From Peribacillus loiseleuriae (GTDB taxonomy: Bacteria; Bacillota; Bacilli; Bacillales; DSM-1321), in the NCBI RefSeq assembly GCF_001183985.1, contig NZ_LFZW01000001.1, positions 2,243,357-2,307,356 on the forward strand: a stretch of DNA of 64,000 nucleotides, in the 5' to 3' direction. The translations under genes were made by a program, and so were the position numbers. Positions 26,666-34,950 of the stretch are shown here, piece by piece (the stretch's first letter is position 1; the number at the start of each line of letters is the position of its first letter). The notes under the pieces were generated by a model. That model searched no databases, was not told the DNA's origin, and worked only from the letters and a program-made list of their open reading frames with translations.

Positions 26666-28489
26666 ATGAAGACGCGAATTCTACAAATTGTATCATTTCT
26701 TTCATTTCGTGATAAAGTACTGTTACTATCAATAACTTGCTTAATATTGCCTGTAATAGGCACATTTTCTATTTACAATTATTTAACGAAAGATGCGGTG
26801 GAAGAACAAGCCATTATTAGCGCAAAGAACGAATTGAAACTAACAGACGAATATTTAAAGAAAATCTTCGAGGATATGTTATACACGCTCAACTTTATTC
26901 AACTAGACACAGAACTGAACGTCATTTTTAAAAAAACTGTGATGAATTCAGCAGATTCGGATCATGATAGTCAGTATCTAGTCTTCTTAAATGATAAGAA
27001 AGTGAATAAAACATTGGAAACTCTTACATTGAGGGATCAACGCGTCTATATCACGATTATACTTAATAACGGAAAAATTTATACGAATTACTCATCCAAT
27101 GAATATAACCCGAAAAATGTAAGTGGAGAACCATGGTTTGAAAATTTACGTACTCTAAAAGGGTATCGCTCTATTTGGATAGCTCCACAGACAACTATGT
27201 TTGCATCTGAAAAAATAAAAAGTCCCCACTCATTATCTGTTGCAAGAGTATTGCAAGATAGTATCTCTGGGGTCTATGGATATGCGATCGTTACGACTAC
27301 TGTAGATAGAATAAGCGATATATTGCAAAGTGAAAACAAGGATAACAGCATTTTACTAATGAATGAAGAAAATCTACTAATTGGGAATAATACCGATTTT
27401 GATAGAGTGTTATCGGACAAGGTGAACACAAAAGAGTACTTCCAAACAGAAAATATCATTCGTATTAAAGGTAAAGATTATTTGATAAATACACGTGAAC
27501 TTTCCATTACTAATTGGAAATTAATATCCCTTATTCCCTATGAAAAAGCCACGTTTAGAATTAATGCAATTTTCAATGAAATATTTATCGTTCAGACAAC
27601 TGCATTTATTTTATTTTTGTTTTTACTTACTCTTATTTTAAGGAAGATATTAAATCGGTTAATAGATTTAAGGAATATCGCTAAAAAGGTACAAAGTGGT
27701 GATTTGACTGTACGCTCATCTTTAAAAGGAAATGATGAGATAGCCACTCTTTCAACGTCTTTCAACCTTATGTTAGATAAAGTAAGGGAAATGATAGAAG
27801 AAAATACACTTATTCAATCAAGAAAAAGGCAAGCAGAGCTAGAGATGTTACAAGCACAAATAAATCCCCACTTCTTATTCAATGTCTTAAATTCTATCCG
27901 GATGAAAGTAATGATGAAGCGCGATCATGAAAGTGCGGAAATGATCAGTTCTTTGTCAAAGCTATTACGAATAACGATTGATAAACACAAAGGGATGATC
28001 ACTTTTCTGGAAGAGCTTGAGATTAATCATGATTATGTTCGATTAATGAATATGCGCCAAAGACATGAGATTGGCTTGAAAATGAGTGTTTCAAGTGATG
28101 CGTATCACATCAAATTACCTCGCCTAGTATTACAGCCAATCATTGAAAATGCCATTATTCATGGGTTGAACGAACAAGAAGGCCTCATTGAGATTAAAGC
28201 AAAATATCACAATCGTACATTGATGATTGTAATTGAAGATAATGGGATAGGAATGGAGAATGAACAACTTACGAAGCTTAAAGAAAATCTAAATAAAACA
28301 GATTTGAGTTCGCACAAAGAGAGTGAATTAAATGGTTTTTCAAGTATTGGTCTATCAAATGTTTATGAAAGAATGAAATTAACATTTGGTGAAAACTTTA
28401 TCATGCAAGTACAAAGTGAGCTGAATAAGGGTACCAAAGTATCTATGGTAATTCCTATTCAGGAGGAGCGAATAGTATGTATAAAGTGA
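26666..28489 (+). CDS. YesM-like sensor histidine kinase
   Basis: The 607-residue membrane kinase has one span near residues 17-37, a large extracellular sensor (about 40-290, Cache-like), a second span near 300-325, HAMP (LRNIAKKVQSGDLTVRSSLKGNDEI), a His-kinase domain with phospho-acceptor in QAQINPHFLFNVLNSIRM, and an ATPase domain with PIIENAIIHGL, EDNGIGM and GLSNVYERM. ATG at 26666 follows GGAGG. This LytS/YesM class senses extracellular saccharides or binding-protein complexes and pairs with the downstream AraC-type regulator, overlapping it by 13 bases. Confidence 0.92.
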   Translation: MKTRILQIVSFLSFRDKVLLLSITCLILPVIGTFSIYNYLTKDAVEEQAIISAKNELKLTDEYLKKIFEDMLYTLNFIQLDTELNVIFKKTVMNSADSDHDSQYLVFLNDKKVNKTLETLTLRDQRVYITIILNNGKIYTNYSSNEYNPKNVSGEPWFENLRTLKGYRSIWIAPQTTMFASEKIKSPHSLSVARVLQDSISGVYGYAIVTTTVDRISDILQSENKDNSILLMNEENLLIGNNTDFDRVLSDKVNTKEYFQTENIIRIKGKDYLINTRELSITNWKLISLIPYEKATFRINAIFNEIFIVQTTAFILFLFLLTLILRKILNRLIDLRNIAKKVQSGDLTVRSSLKGNDEIATLSTSFNLMLDKVREMIEENTLIQSRKRQAELEMLQAQINPHFLFNVLNSIRMKVMMKRDHESAEMISSLSKLLRITIDKHKGMITFLEELEINHDYVRLMNMRQRHEIGLKMSVSSDAYHIKLPRLVLQPIIENAIIHGLNEQEGLIEIKAKYHNRTLMIVIEDNGIGMENEQLTKLKENLNKTDLSSHKESELNGFSSIGLSNVYERMKLTFGENFIMQVQSELNKGTKVSMVIPIQEERIVCIK

Positions 28490-30114
28490 TGTTAGTAGAT
28501 GACGATTATCCAGTTTTAGAGTTTCTTTCAGAAATGATTGATTGGAGGGGCCTTGGTTTAGCTTTACAAAGTATTCATGTTAATGGCATGAGTGCGTTAA
28601 AGGAAGCTGAGACGAGTATGCCAGATATTCTAATAACAGATATTGGAATGCCTAAATTGGATGGCATTGAACTCACAAAAAGATTAAAGGAAAAAAACTC
28701 TTCTTTATTAGTAGCTATTCTTTCATGTCATAATGAATTTGAGTTTGTGCAATCAGCTTTAAAATTAAAGGTTCAGGAATATATTTTAAAGGATAGGTTG
28801 GATCTTGATCAAGTTATTCAATTATTAAGTCAATTTAAGAATACATTGGATATTGAACTGAATCATCAGAGAAATCAATTACAAATGGCTCATACAATAG
28901 AAAGAAATAGAGCTATCATGTTAGAAAAGTTCATGAATAAAACCATCTACCAGCCATTACATTGTGAAAAAGATTGGTCTAATGAAGCTGAATTACTTGG
29001 CATTCAAGCAAACCAACAGTACATGATCATATTGTGTGTAGTAGATGGTTACCAATCATTACTTAATCAGTTTCGTTCGACGGTTTTAGTGAACTTTCTT
29101 ATTTATAATGTCATAACTGAAATCATGGGAAATGAAGCGTTGAAGGGTGTGTACGGTCACTTCGAGAAAGAGGAGTCTTTTTTATTGGTTCCAATTAACC
29201 GTGTATGTGAAGAAGAGAATCAAAAGATTAAAAAAGTCATTCAAAAAATACAATTCATATTTCAGAAAACGTTTGGCATATCCATATCATTTGTTCTAGG
29301 TAAAGCTTCTGCTACTCCTCTAGACATGAAGGAACAGATGATTGAACTAAGTGAGTCAACTGTTCAAAAATTTTATCTGAAACAAAAAAGCATAGAGAAT
29401 TTTCAAGCATTAACTATTTCAAAAGAAAATATTTTTAGTTGGTATAATGAAGCATCTAGTGAATTTAAAGATCTTATTTTACTCAATAGCATGGAAATGG
29501 AACAGAAATTGGCAATCATAAAAAAATGGATTCGTTTTATTATAGATCATCAATTTCCCCCAGATTCCGTTAAAGATTGGATATTGAAGATATTACTTGA
29601 TATAAAAGTGAAAATTCAAGTTTTAACAAATTTCAAATTGTATGGATTACATGAAAATCTTTATGAAACAATCTCGCAAATTAATGGAATTTATGAATTG
29701 GAAAATTGGCTAATCGAATATTTCTATAAAACGAGTGAAATGGCTAGTTATGAATCAATGTCAAATATAGAAATTGCAAATGCATGCAAGTATATTTCCG
29801 AAAATATTCACCGGAAAATAACCCTGGATGAAGTAGCGAGTTACCTGCATCTTAATTCTAGTTATTTTAGCCGTTTGTTTAAAAAAGAAGTAGGGGAAAA
29901 TTTCGTTAAGTATGTTGTAAATATGAAAATGAAACGTGCAAAAGAATTGTTAGACCAAACAAATTATTCAATAATCGAAATCAGCGAACAGTTAGGTTAT
30001 GAAAATCAGAGTTATTTTAATAAAACTTTTAAAGCATTTACAGGTATTGCCCCTATTGAGTATAGAAAGGGAATCATACAAAGTAAGAAAAGAGAACTAA
30101 TTATTCCGATTTGA
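28477..30114 (+). CDS. YesN-like response regulator with AraC output domain
   Basis: The 545-residue protein has an N-terminal receiver (residues 1-120: VMLVDDDYPVLEFL acid pocket, phospho-acceptor Asp in ILITDIGMPKLDG, conserved Lys in YILKDRL), a long central region and a C-terminal AraC double helix-turn-helix (about 430-530, ITLDEVASYLHLNSSYFSRLF, GYENQSYFNKTFKAFTGIAPIEYR). The start overlaps the kinase gene, with AGGAG nearby. It probably activates the importer and oxidoreductase operons upstream. Confidence 0.93.
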   Translation: MYKVMLVDDDYPVLEFLSEMIDWRGLGLALQSIHVNGMSALKEAETSMPDILITDIGMPKLDGIELTKRLKEKNSSLLVAILSCHNEFEFVQSALKLKVQEYILKDRLDLDQVIQLLSQFKNTLDIELNHQRNQLQMAHTIERNRAIMLEKFMNKTIYQPLHCEKDWSNEAELLGIQANQQYMIILCVVDGYQSLLNQFRSTVLVNFLIYNVITEIMGNEALKGVYGHFEKEESFLLVPINRVCEEENQKIKKVIQKIQFIFQKTFGISISFVLGKASATPLDMKEQMIELSESTVQKFYLKQKSIENFQALTISKENIFSWYNEASSEFKDLILLNSMEMEQKLAIIKKWIRFIIDHQFPPDSVKDWILKILLDIKVKIQVLTNFKLYGLHENLYETISQINGIYELENWLIEYFYKTSEMASYESMSNIEIANACKYISENIHRKITLDEVASYLHLNSSYFSRLFKKEVGENFVKYVVNMKMKRAKELLDQTNYSIIEISEQLGYENQSYFNKTFKAFTGIAPIEYRKGIIQSKKRELIIPI

Positions 30115-30232
30115 ATCAAATCTATGTCCCATTTTAGAATTTTTCGTTCTAACAACGATTTAGATAAATAATGTAAGAAAGGGGCAGTCTTAAAAGATAG
30201 CGCTTAGCCCCTTATGGTGCGTGTTCAAAACA

Positions 30233-30286
30233 CACTAACATTAGTAGCACAAACCAAGGCCACGGTTTGTGCTACTAATGTTAGTG
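30233..30286. terminator. Bidirectional terminator between yesN-like and ROK genes
   Basis: A perfect 23-base inverted repeat (arm CACTAACATTAGTAGCACAA plus three bases) with an 8-base loop lies between two convergent genes. Confidence 0.85.
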
Positions 30287-30337
30287 AGGTACGTTCTTTT
30301 TTATATTTCATATCGGCGTATCAATTTAGGGCTCCAG

Positions 30338-31513
30338 TTAAGAACTTTCTTCATCGCCTATATTTAGGCTAATATCTGAAACGTCGAAAAAATTCTTAAT
30401 AACTAAAGCACATGCACCCATGATGCATGCCTGTTTTCCGAATTCTGATATTAACAGTTCACGGTAATGACCAACGGTTGACTTTAGTTGGGACTCAATT
30501 TCAGAGATTGCATTTGGATATAAACGAAGTAATTCACAATTAATAACTAATATTTCTGGGTTATACAGGTTAATAATATTATTTAGGCCAATTGAGATAT
30601 ACTTAATAAATTGATCCATTTGTTGGCAAGTAATTGGTTCTTGTTTTGTAATCCAATTTTGTATATCTTCATATTTAACATTCGTTTTCTGGTGGCTTTC
30701 AGATATTTGTTTAAAAAAGCTATATTCTGAAGCGTATTGTTCCCAGCATCCTGAATTTCCGCAACTGCATGGTCTTCCATCAGGTACAACAATCATATGA
30801 CCAATCTCACCAGCATAACCATGATATCCTTTGAGAGATTCACCATTGATCATGATTCCAAGACCAATTCCCGAATACAAACTTACACTTAACAGATTCT
30901 CACTTTGATGATGCTTATATACTCTTTCGGCAAATGAGCACAAATTCGCATTATTTTCAATATATACATCGATTCCTAATTCATTCTTTATGTCGTTTTT
31001 TAAATTTTTGTTATGCCATTGATGCTGAGGCACAAAATAAATCATCTCATCATTATTAACAATACCGTGAATTCCGATGACTACTCCGACAAGTCCATAA
31101 AGGGTTTTCGTGCATCTATTTTTATAATCTTTGATATGCTTTATTAACAGCCCAAGAATTACATCGTAATCAGATGATTGCAATTCAAATGTATCGGTAT
31201 GAACTGGAAAACCCAATAAATCTGAAAGGGTAAACGTAATCGTATTCTTGTCAAGATCAATACCTAAAGCAAATCCTGCCTGCTGATTAATTGAAAGCAT
31301 AATCGGCCGTCTACCTAGATTTTTGTGTTCTTGAAGCGTTTCGATAATGAGTCCTTCATCTAATAGATCAGATACTTGTACTGAAATTGTTGCTTTGTTT
31401 AATCCTGTAATCTTTGCTAAGTCGGCCCTAGATATCATTCTGTGCTCAATAATTTTGCTAATAATTATACATCTGTTTATATTTTTGATATATGCGGCAT
31501 CTCCAGTAAGCAT
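30338..31513 (-). CDS. ROK-family transcriptional repressor, paralogue 2
   Basis: The 391-residue paralogue of the regulator at 4726-5919 has the same start (MLTGDAAYIK), N-terminal winged helix (ISRADLAKITGLNKATISVQ), GIDLDKN and the zinc motif CSCGNSGCWEQYASE. GAGGAGG precedes the ATG. It is divergent from the larA homologue with operator 4 in between, mirroring paralogue 1 with uxaC. Two related repressors near four near-identical operators suggest shared or cross-regulating control with different inducers. Confidence 0.87.
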   Translation of the reverse strand: MLTGDAAYIKNINRCIIISKIIEHRMISRADLAKITGLNKATISVQVSDLLDEGLIIETLQEHKNLGRRPIMLSINQQAGFALGIDLDKNTITFTLSDLLGFPVHTDTFELQSSDYDVILGLLIKHIKDYKNRCTKTLYGLVGVVIGIHGIVNNDEMIYFVPQHQWHNKNLKNDIKNELGIDVYIENNANLCSFAERVYKHHQSENLLSVSLYSGIGLGIMINGESLKGYHGYAGEIGHMIVVPDGRPCSCGNSGCWEQYASEYSFFKQISESHQKTNVKYEDIQNWITKQEPITCQQMDQFIKYISIGLNNIINLYNPEILVINCELLRLYPNAISEIESQLKSTVGHYRELLISEFGKQACIMGACALVIKNFFDVSDISLNIGDEESS

Positions 31514-31624
31514 ATATTTACCTCCTCGTTTTTTATGGATTAATAAGCAAAGAGTATCGTTTTTACTTAAATCCCTATTATTAAAAAAATAATTAATTAT
31601 TCATGAATCTTTACTCAATAAATA

Positions 31625-31687
31625 TTGACGAAAGAAACCCTTAATGATATTATACAGTTAATTAATTTGTTTGGTAAACAAATTAAT
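31625..31687 (+). promoter_or_regulatory. Uronate-regulon promoter and ROK operator 4 (before the larA homologue)
   Basis: TTGACG at 31625-31630, 17 bases, TATTAT at 31648-31653, then a palindrome at 31661-31687 with perfect 12-base arms ATTAATTTGTTT and AAACAAATTAAT around three bases. Layout and sequence nearly equal the uxaC promoter, linking the nickel-pincer cluster to glucuronate use. Confidence 0.85.
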
Positions 31688-31745
31688 ATAAAATTTTAAT
31701 TTATTTTAGTTATATAACAATGATATAATCAATATACTTCTGAAT

Positions 31746-31760
31746 TTGAAAGGGGTTACA
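31746..31760 (+). promoter_or_regulatory. cre-like catabolite-control site 3
   Basis: TTGAAAGGGGTTACA fits the cre consensus apart from the central C to G change, as at 2826 and 6125, and again lies downstream of the operator. Confidence 0.5.
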
Positions 31761-31852
31761 AATAATCTCAATCAAGTACCATTTTCACGTCATCTATATT
31801 CATATTTGGCGGAAATTTGAAGAATCATAAAGAAAAAGGAGTGTAGTTATTT

Positions 31853-33121
31853 ATGGGTATTCTACAAGAATTATTGAAAGATATTCCAGTGCCAAAAATG
31901 GCGAAGGTAAAAGTGAAGTTTGACGACACCCAGATAGATGATCTTGAACAAGCGTTGATGAAGGAATTGCAACAAGAATCTATTGAAAAACTGATTCAGC
32001 CTGGAATGGAGATTGCGATTGCAGTAGGAAGCAGAGGATTGGATCGCCTCGTGGAAACGACTGCAACAACAGTGAAATTTTTAAAAGATTTAGGAGCTAA
32101 GCCTTTTATTGTACCGAGTATGGGAAGTCATGGTGGTGCTACAGCAGAAGGGCAGCGCGCAGTATTAGAACATCTTGGAGTTACTGAAGAAAGTGCAGGT
32201 TGTGAGATTCGATCTACGATGGAAGTAGTGAAGCTAGACGAATTACCAAATGGTTTACCCGTTTATATCGACAAATTTGCTTCACAAGCAGATGGAATTG
32301 TCGTTATCAATCGCGTGAAACCACATACTGCATTCCGAGGACCAGTTGAAAGCGGAATAATGAAAATGCTTAGTATTGGTTTAGGTAAGCAAAAAGGAGC
32401 CGAAGCGTGCCATCAAATGGGCTTTAAATATATGGCTGAAAATGTACCAGCAATGGCGAAGGTCATTATGGAGAAAACACCAGTACTTTTCGGCGTTGCT
32501 ACGGTTGAAAATGCCTTTGATAGAGTGGCTGTAATCGAGGTACATACACCTGAAGAAATTATTGAAAAAGAACCAGCACTTCAAAAGAAAGCAAAAGAAT
32601 TATTGCCGAAGCTTTTCTTTGAACAATTGGAGGTTCTTGTTATAGATGAAATTGGAAAAAACATTAGTGGTGATGGAATGGACCCTAATATTACAGGTCG
32701 ATATCCAACCCCGTATGCATCAGGAGGACCAGAAGTTAACAAAATGGTCGTACTTGATGTAACGCCTCAATCAGAGGGAAATGCCAATGGAGTCGGAACG
32801 GCAGATTTTACAACACAACGCTTAGTAGACAAGATGGATAAAGAAGGAACATATGCAAATGGATTAACTTCAACTGTTGTGTCTCCGACTAAAATAGCAA
32901 CAACATTACCTAACGATCGGGAAACCATTCAAGCGGCCGTTAAAACAAGTAATGTATTGGATTTTACAACAGTAAAAATGGTCCGCATTAAAAACACATT
33001 AAAACTAAGTGAAATTGAAGTATCTGAATCCTTACTAGAATATATCGCGCAACATCCAAATATGGAACAAATTTCAGATCTTTATGAATTAGGATTTGAT
33101 GAAAAAGGAAACTTATTTTAA
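31853..33121 (+). CDS. LarA-family nickel-pincer 2-hydroxyacid racemase/epimerase (candidate D-mannonate/D-gluconate 2-epimerase)
   Basis: The 422-residue protein belongs to the lactate racemase (LarA/DUF2088) superfamily. Likely active-site residues are His93 (SMGSHGGAT), His158 (RVKPHTAFRGP), Lys171 (ESGIMKML) and His187 (AEACHQMG). The Lys171-His187 spacing of 16 equals that between the pincer-bearing Lys184 and nickel-binding His200 of L. plantarum LarA. Genes for pincer synthesis (larE, larB, larC1, larC2) follow. The neighbours uxuB-like SDR and gluconokinase make C2 epimerisation of mannonate to gluconate the best guess; LarA relatives acting on gluconate have been described (recalled). 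AAGGAG precedes the ATG. Family is firm; substrate is inference. Confidence 0.85.
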   Translation: MGILQELLKDIPVPKMAKVKVKFDDTQIDDLEQALMKELQQESIEKLIQPGMEIAIAVGSRGLDRLVETTATTVKFLKDLGAKPFIVPSMGSHGGATAEGQRAVLEHLGVTEESAGCEIRSTMEVVKLDELPNGLPVYIDKFASQADGIVVINRVKPHTAFRGPVESGIMKMLSIGLGKQKGAEACHQMGFKYMAENVPAMAKVIMEKTPVLFGVATVENAFDRVAVIEVHTPEEIIEKEPALQKKAKELLPKLFFEQLEVLVIDEIGKNISGDGMDPNITGRYPTPYASGGPEVNKMVVLDVTPQSEGNANGVGTADFTTQRLVDKMDKEGTYANGLTSTVVSPTKIATTLPNDRETIQAAVKTSNVLDFTTVKMVRIKNTLKLSEIEVSESLLEYIAQHPNMEQISDLYELGFDEKGNLF

Positions 33122-33140
33122 AAATTGGGGGAGTATTAAC

Positions 33141-33911
33141 ATGACACAATTATTCGATTTAACAGGAAAAACAGCAGTTGCCATTGGTGGAAATGGTGTA
33201 TTGGGATCTTCAATGGCAAAGGGATTAGCTGCTCAAGGAGCAAAAGTTGCGATTGTCGGCCGTAATTTGGAAAAAGCAAACGAAGTCGTTCAAGAAATAG
33301 AAAGCGATGGAGGGACTGCAAAAGCTTTTCAAGCAGATGTAAGTTCACGTGATTCTTTAGTTCAAGTAGCAAATGAAATTGAAAAATGGTCTGGTGGATG
33401 GGACATTCTTCTTAATGCACCGGGTACAAATAGTGCGACACCGTTTTTTGAACTTGGTATGGACGAATGGGATCAAATTATGGACATTAACCTAAAAGGG
33501 ATTGTACTATCGTGCCAAATTTTTGCGAAGAAAATGATTGAGCAAGAAAGAAAAGGTAGTATCATTAATATTTCATCTGTTTCATCTACTACTCCATTAT
33601 CCAAAGTATTTACATATTCAGTGTCAAAAGCAGGAATTAATAGTGTAACTCAATATTTAGCACGTGAATTCGCTCCAAATGGTATCCGTGTAAACGCGAT
33701 TATTCCTGGTTTCTTCCCGGCAGAACAAAACCGGAAGATTTTGAGCCCGGAAAGAGTTGAATCAATCATGAACCATACACCAATGAACCGTTTTGGTACA
33801 CCAGAAGAACTACAAGGCGCTACAGTTTGGCTTGCTTCTGACAAGGCTTCAAGCTTTGTTACAGGGACTCTTATTCGAGTTGACGGTGGTTTTGGAAGCA
33901 TGACCATCTAA
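33141..33911 (+). CDS. uxuB: SDR-family oxidoreductase, probable fructuronate reductase (UxuB/YjmF-like)
   Basis: The 256-residue short-chain dehydrogenase has the NAD(P) motif GGNGVLGSSMAKGLA, LNAPG at the NNAG position, catalytic Ser (IINISSVSS), YSVSK (Tyr-x-x-x-Lys) and a C-terminal VDGGFGSMTI. The N-terminus (FDLTGKTAVAIGGNGVLGS, VGRNLEKANEVVQEIES) resembles B. subtilis YjmF/UxuB, which reduces D-fructuronate to D-mannonate. GGGGGAG precedes the ATG, 20 bases after the LarA-like stop. It links UxaC's product to the LarA-like enzyme. A gluconate 5-dehydrogenase role is the main alternative. Confidence 0.75.
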   Translation: MTQLFDLTGKTAVAIGGNGVLGSSMAKGLAAQGAKVAIVGRNLEKANEVVQEIESDGGTAKAFQADVSSRDSLVQVANEIEKWSGGWDILLNAPGTNSATPFFELGMDEWDQIMDINLKGIVLSCQIFAKKMIEQERKGSIINISSVSSTTPLSKVFTYSVSKAGINSVTQYLAREFAPNGIRVNAIIPGFFPAEQNRKILSPERVESIMNHTPMNRFGTPEELQGATVWLASDKASSFVTGTLIRVDGGFGSMTI

Positions 33912-34006
33912 TTTTGTGCACATAAAGTAATCGCCAGATAAATATGGTAAACTGTGGTTGGCTCATATCTAATTAAAGAGACATAATGATGGAGGGAGAT
34001 GAGACT

Positions 34007-34810
34007 GTGCTAACAGAGAAATACAATAAATTAACGTCGATTCTCCGAGAAATGGAATCAGTTGTGGTAGCTTTCTCAGGGGGAGTAGATAGTACGTTTT
34101 TATTAAAGGCAGCAGTAGATACATTAGGTAAAGATCATGTACTTGCCGTAACAGCTGACTCTGAAACGTATCCATCTAGTGAGCTGAAAGAAGCAATCGT
34201 CCTAGCAGAGAAAATTGGTGTTAAGCATCAAGTAATTGAGACATCTGAATTGGCGATTCCTGGTTATTCAGAGAATAACAAGAATCGATGCTACTTCTGT
34301 AAAAGCAGTTTATTTGACCACTTACTTCCTGTGTTAGAAGAAAAGGGGTTTCACAATGTGATTTATGGAGTCATTGCTGATGACATGAATGAACATCGAC
34401 CTGGTATGCGTGCAGCTAAAGAAAAGGGAATACGTGGTCCATTGCTAGAAGCTAATTTGTTTAAAGAAGAAATTAGGGAACTTTCACGTAAGTATGATTT
34501 ACCAACATGGGATAAACCTTCTTTTGCCTGCCTTTCATCAAGGATTGCCTATGGTGAATATATTACAAAAGAAAAGTTAACAAAGGTTGAAAAAGCAGAA
34601 GCATTCTTAAAAAGCCTTCATATACGCCAAGTTCGGGTCCGCACGCACGAAGAAATTGCTAGGATTGAGGTAGAACCTAATGATATGAAGACTGTTTTAG
34701 AAAATCATGATGCTATTGTCAAAGAGCTTCAAGATTACGGTTATAAATATATCACGTTAGATTTAATTGGCTATCAGAGTGGTAGTATGAACAAAGTTCT
34801 TACGACGTAA
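34007..34810 (+). CDS. larE: ATP-dependent sacrificial sulfur transferase LarE (nickel-pincer cofactor synthesis)
   Basis: LarE adenylates pyridinium-3,5-biscarboxylate mononucleotide and donates sulfur from its own cysteine. The 267-residue protein has the PP-loop SGGVDS at residues 24-29 and PSFACLSSR, placing Cys175 where L. plantarum LarE has sacrificial Cys176. CYFCKS near residue 95 is an extra Cys pair. The GTG at 34007 is chosen because GGAGGGAG precedes it; the ATG at 33986 lacks a site. Followed by a strong hairpin before gntK. Confidence 0.93.
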   Translation: MLTEKYNKLTSILREMESVVVAFSGGVDSTFLLKAAVDTLGKDHVLAVTADSETYPSSELKEAIVLAEKIGVKHQVIETSELAIPGYSENNKNRCYFCKSSLFDHLLPVLEEKGFHNVIYGVIADDMNEHRPGMRAAKEKGIRGPLLEANLFKEEIRELSRKYDLPTWDKPSFACLSSRIAYGEYITKEKLTKVEKAEAFLKSLHIRQVRVRTHEEIARIEVEPNDMKTVLENHDAIVKELQDYGYKYITLDLIGYQSGSMNKVLTT

Positions 34811-34848
34811 ATTTATTACTTAGCTTGCTATGATTATGTATCGGATAC

Positions 34849-34888
34849 AAACGAAAAGGCTTTGGAGAGATCCAAAGCCTTTTCGTTT
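34849..34888 (+). terminator. Hairpin between larE and gntK
   Basis: A perfect 18-base inverted repeat (AAACGAAAAGGCTTTGGA and complement) with a GAGA loop. The 3' arm ends TTTTCGTTT, a modest U-tract, so it may be a partial terminator or RNA-processing/stability element within the cluster. Confidence 0.7.
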
Positions 34889-34950
34889 AAGAGTAAGAAC
34901 CACTATAGTTTTTTCACTATGACTAATGCTTATATAAAGGAAGATGAATC

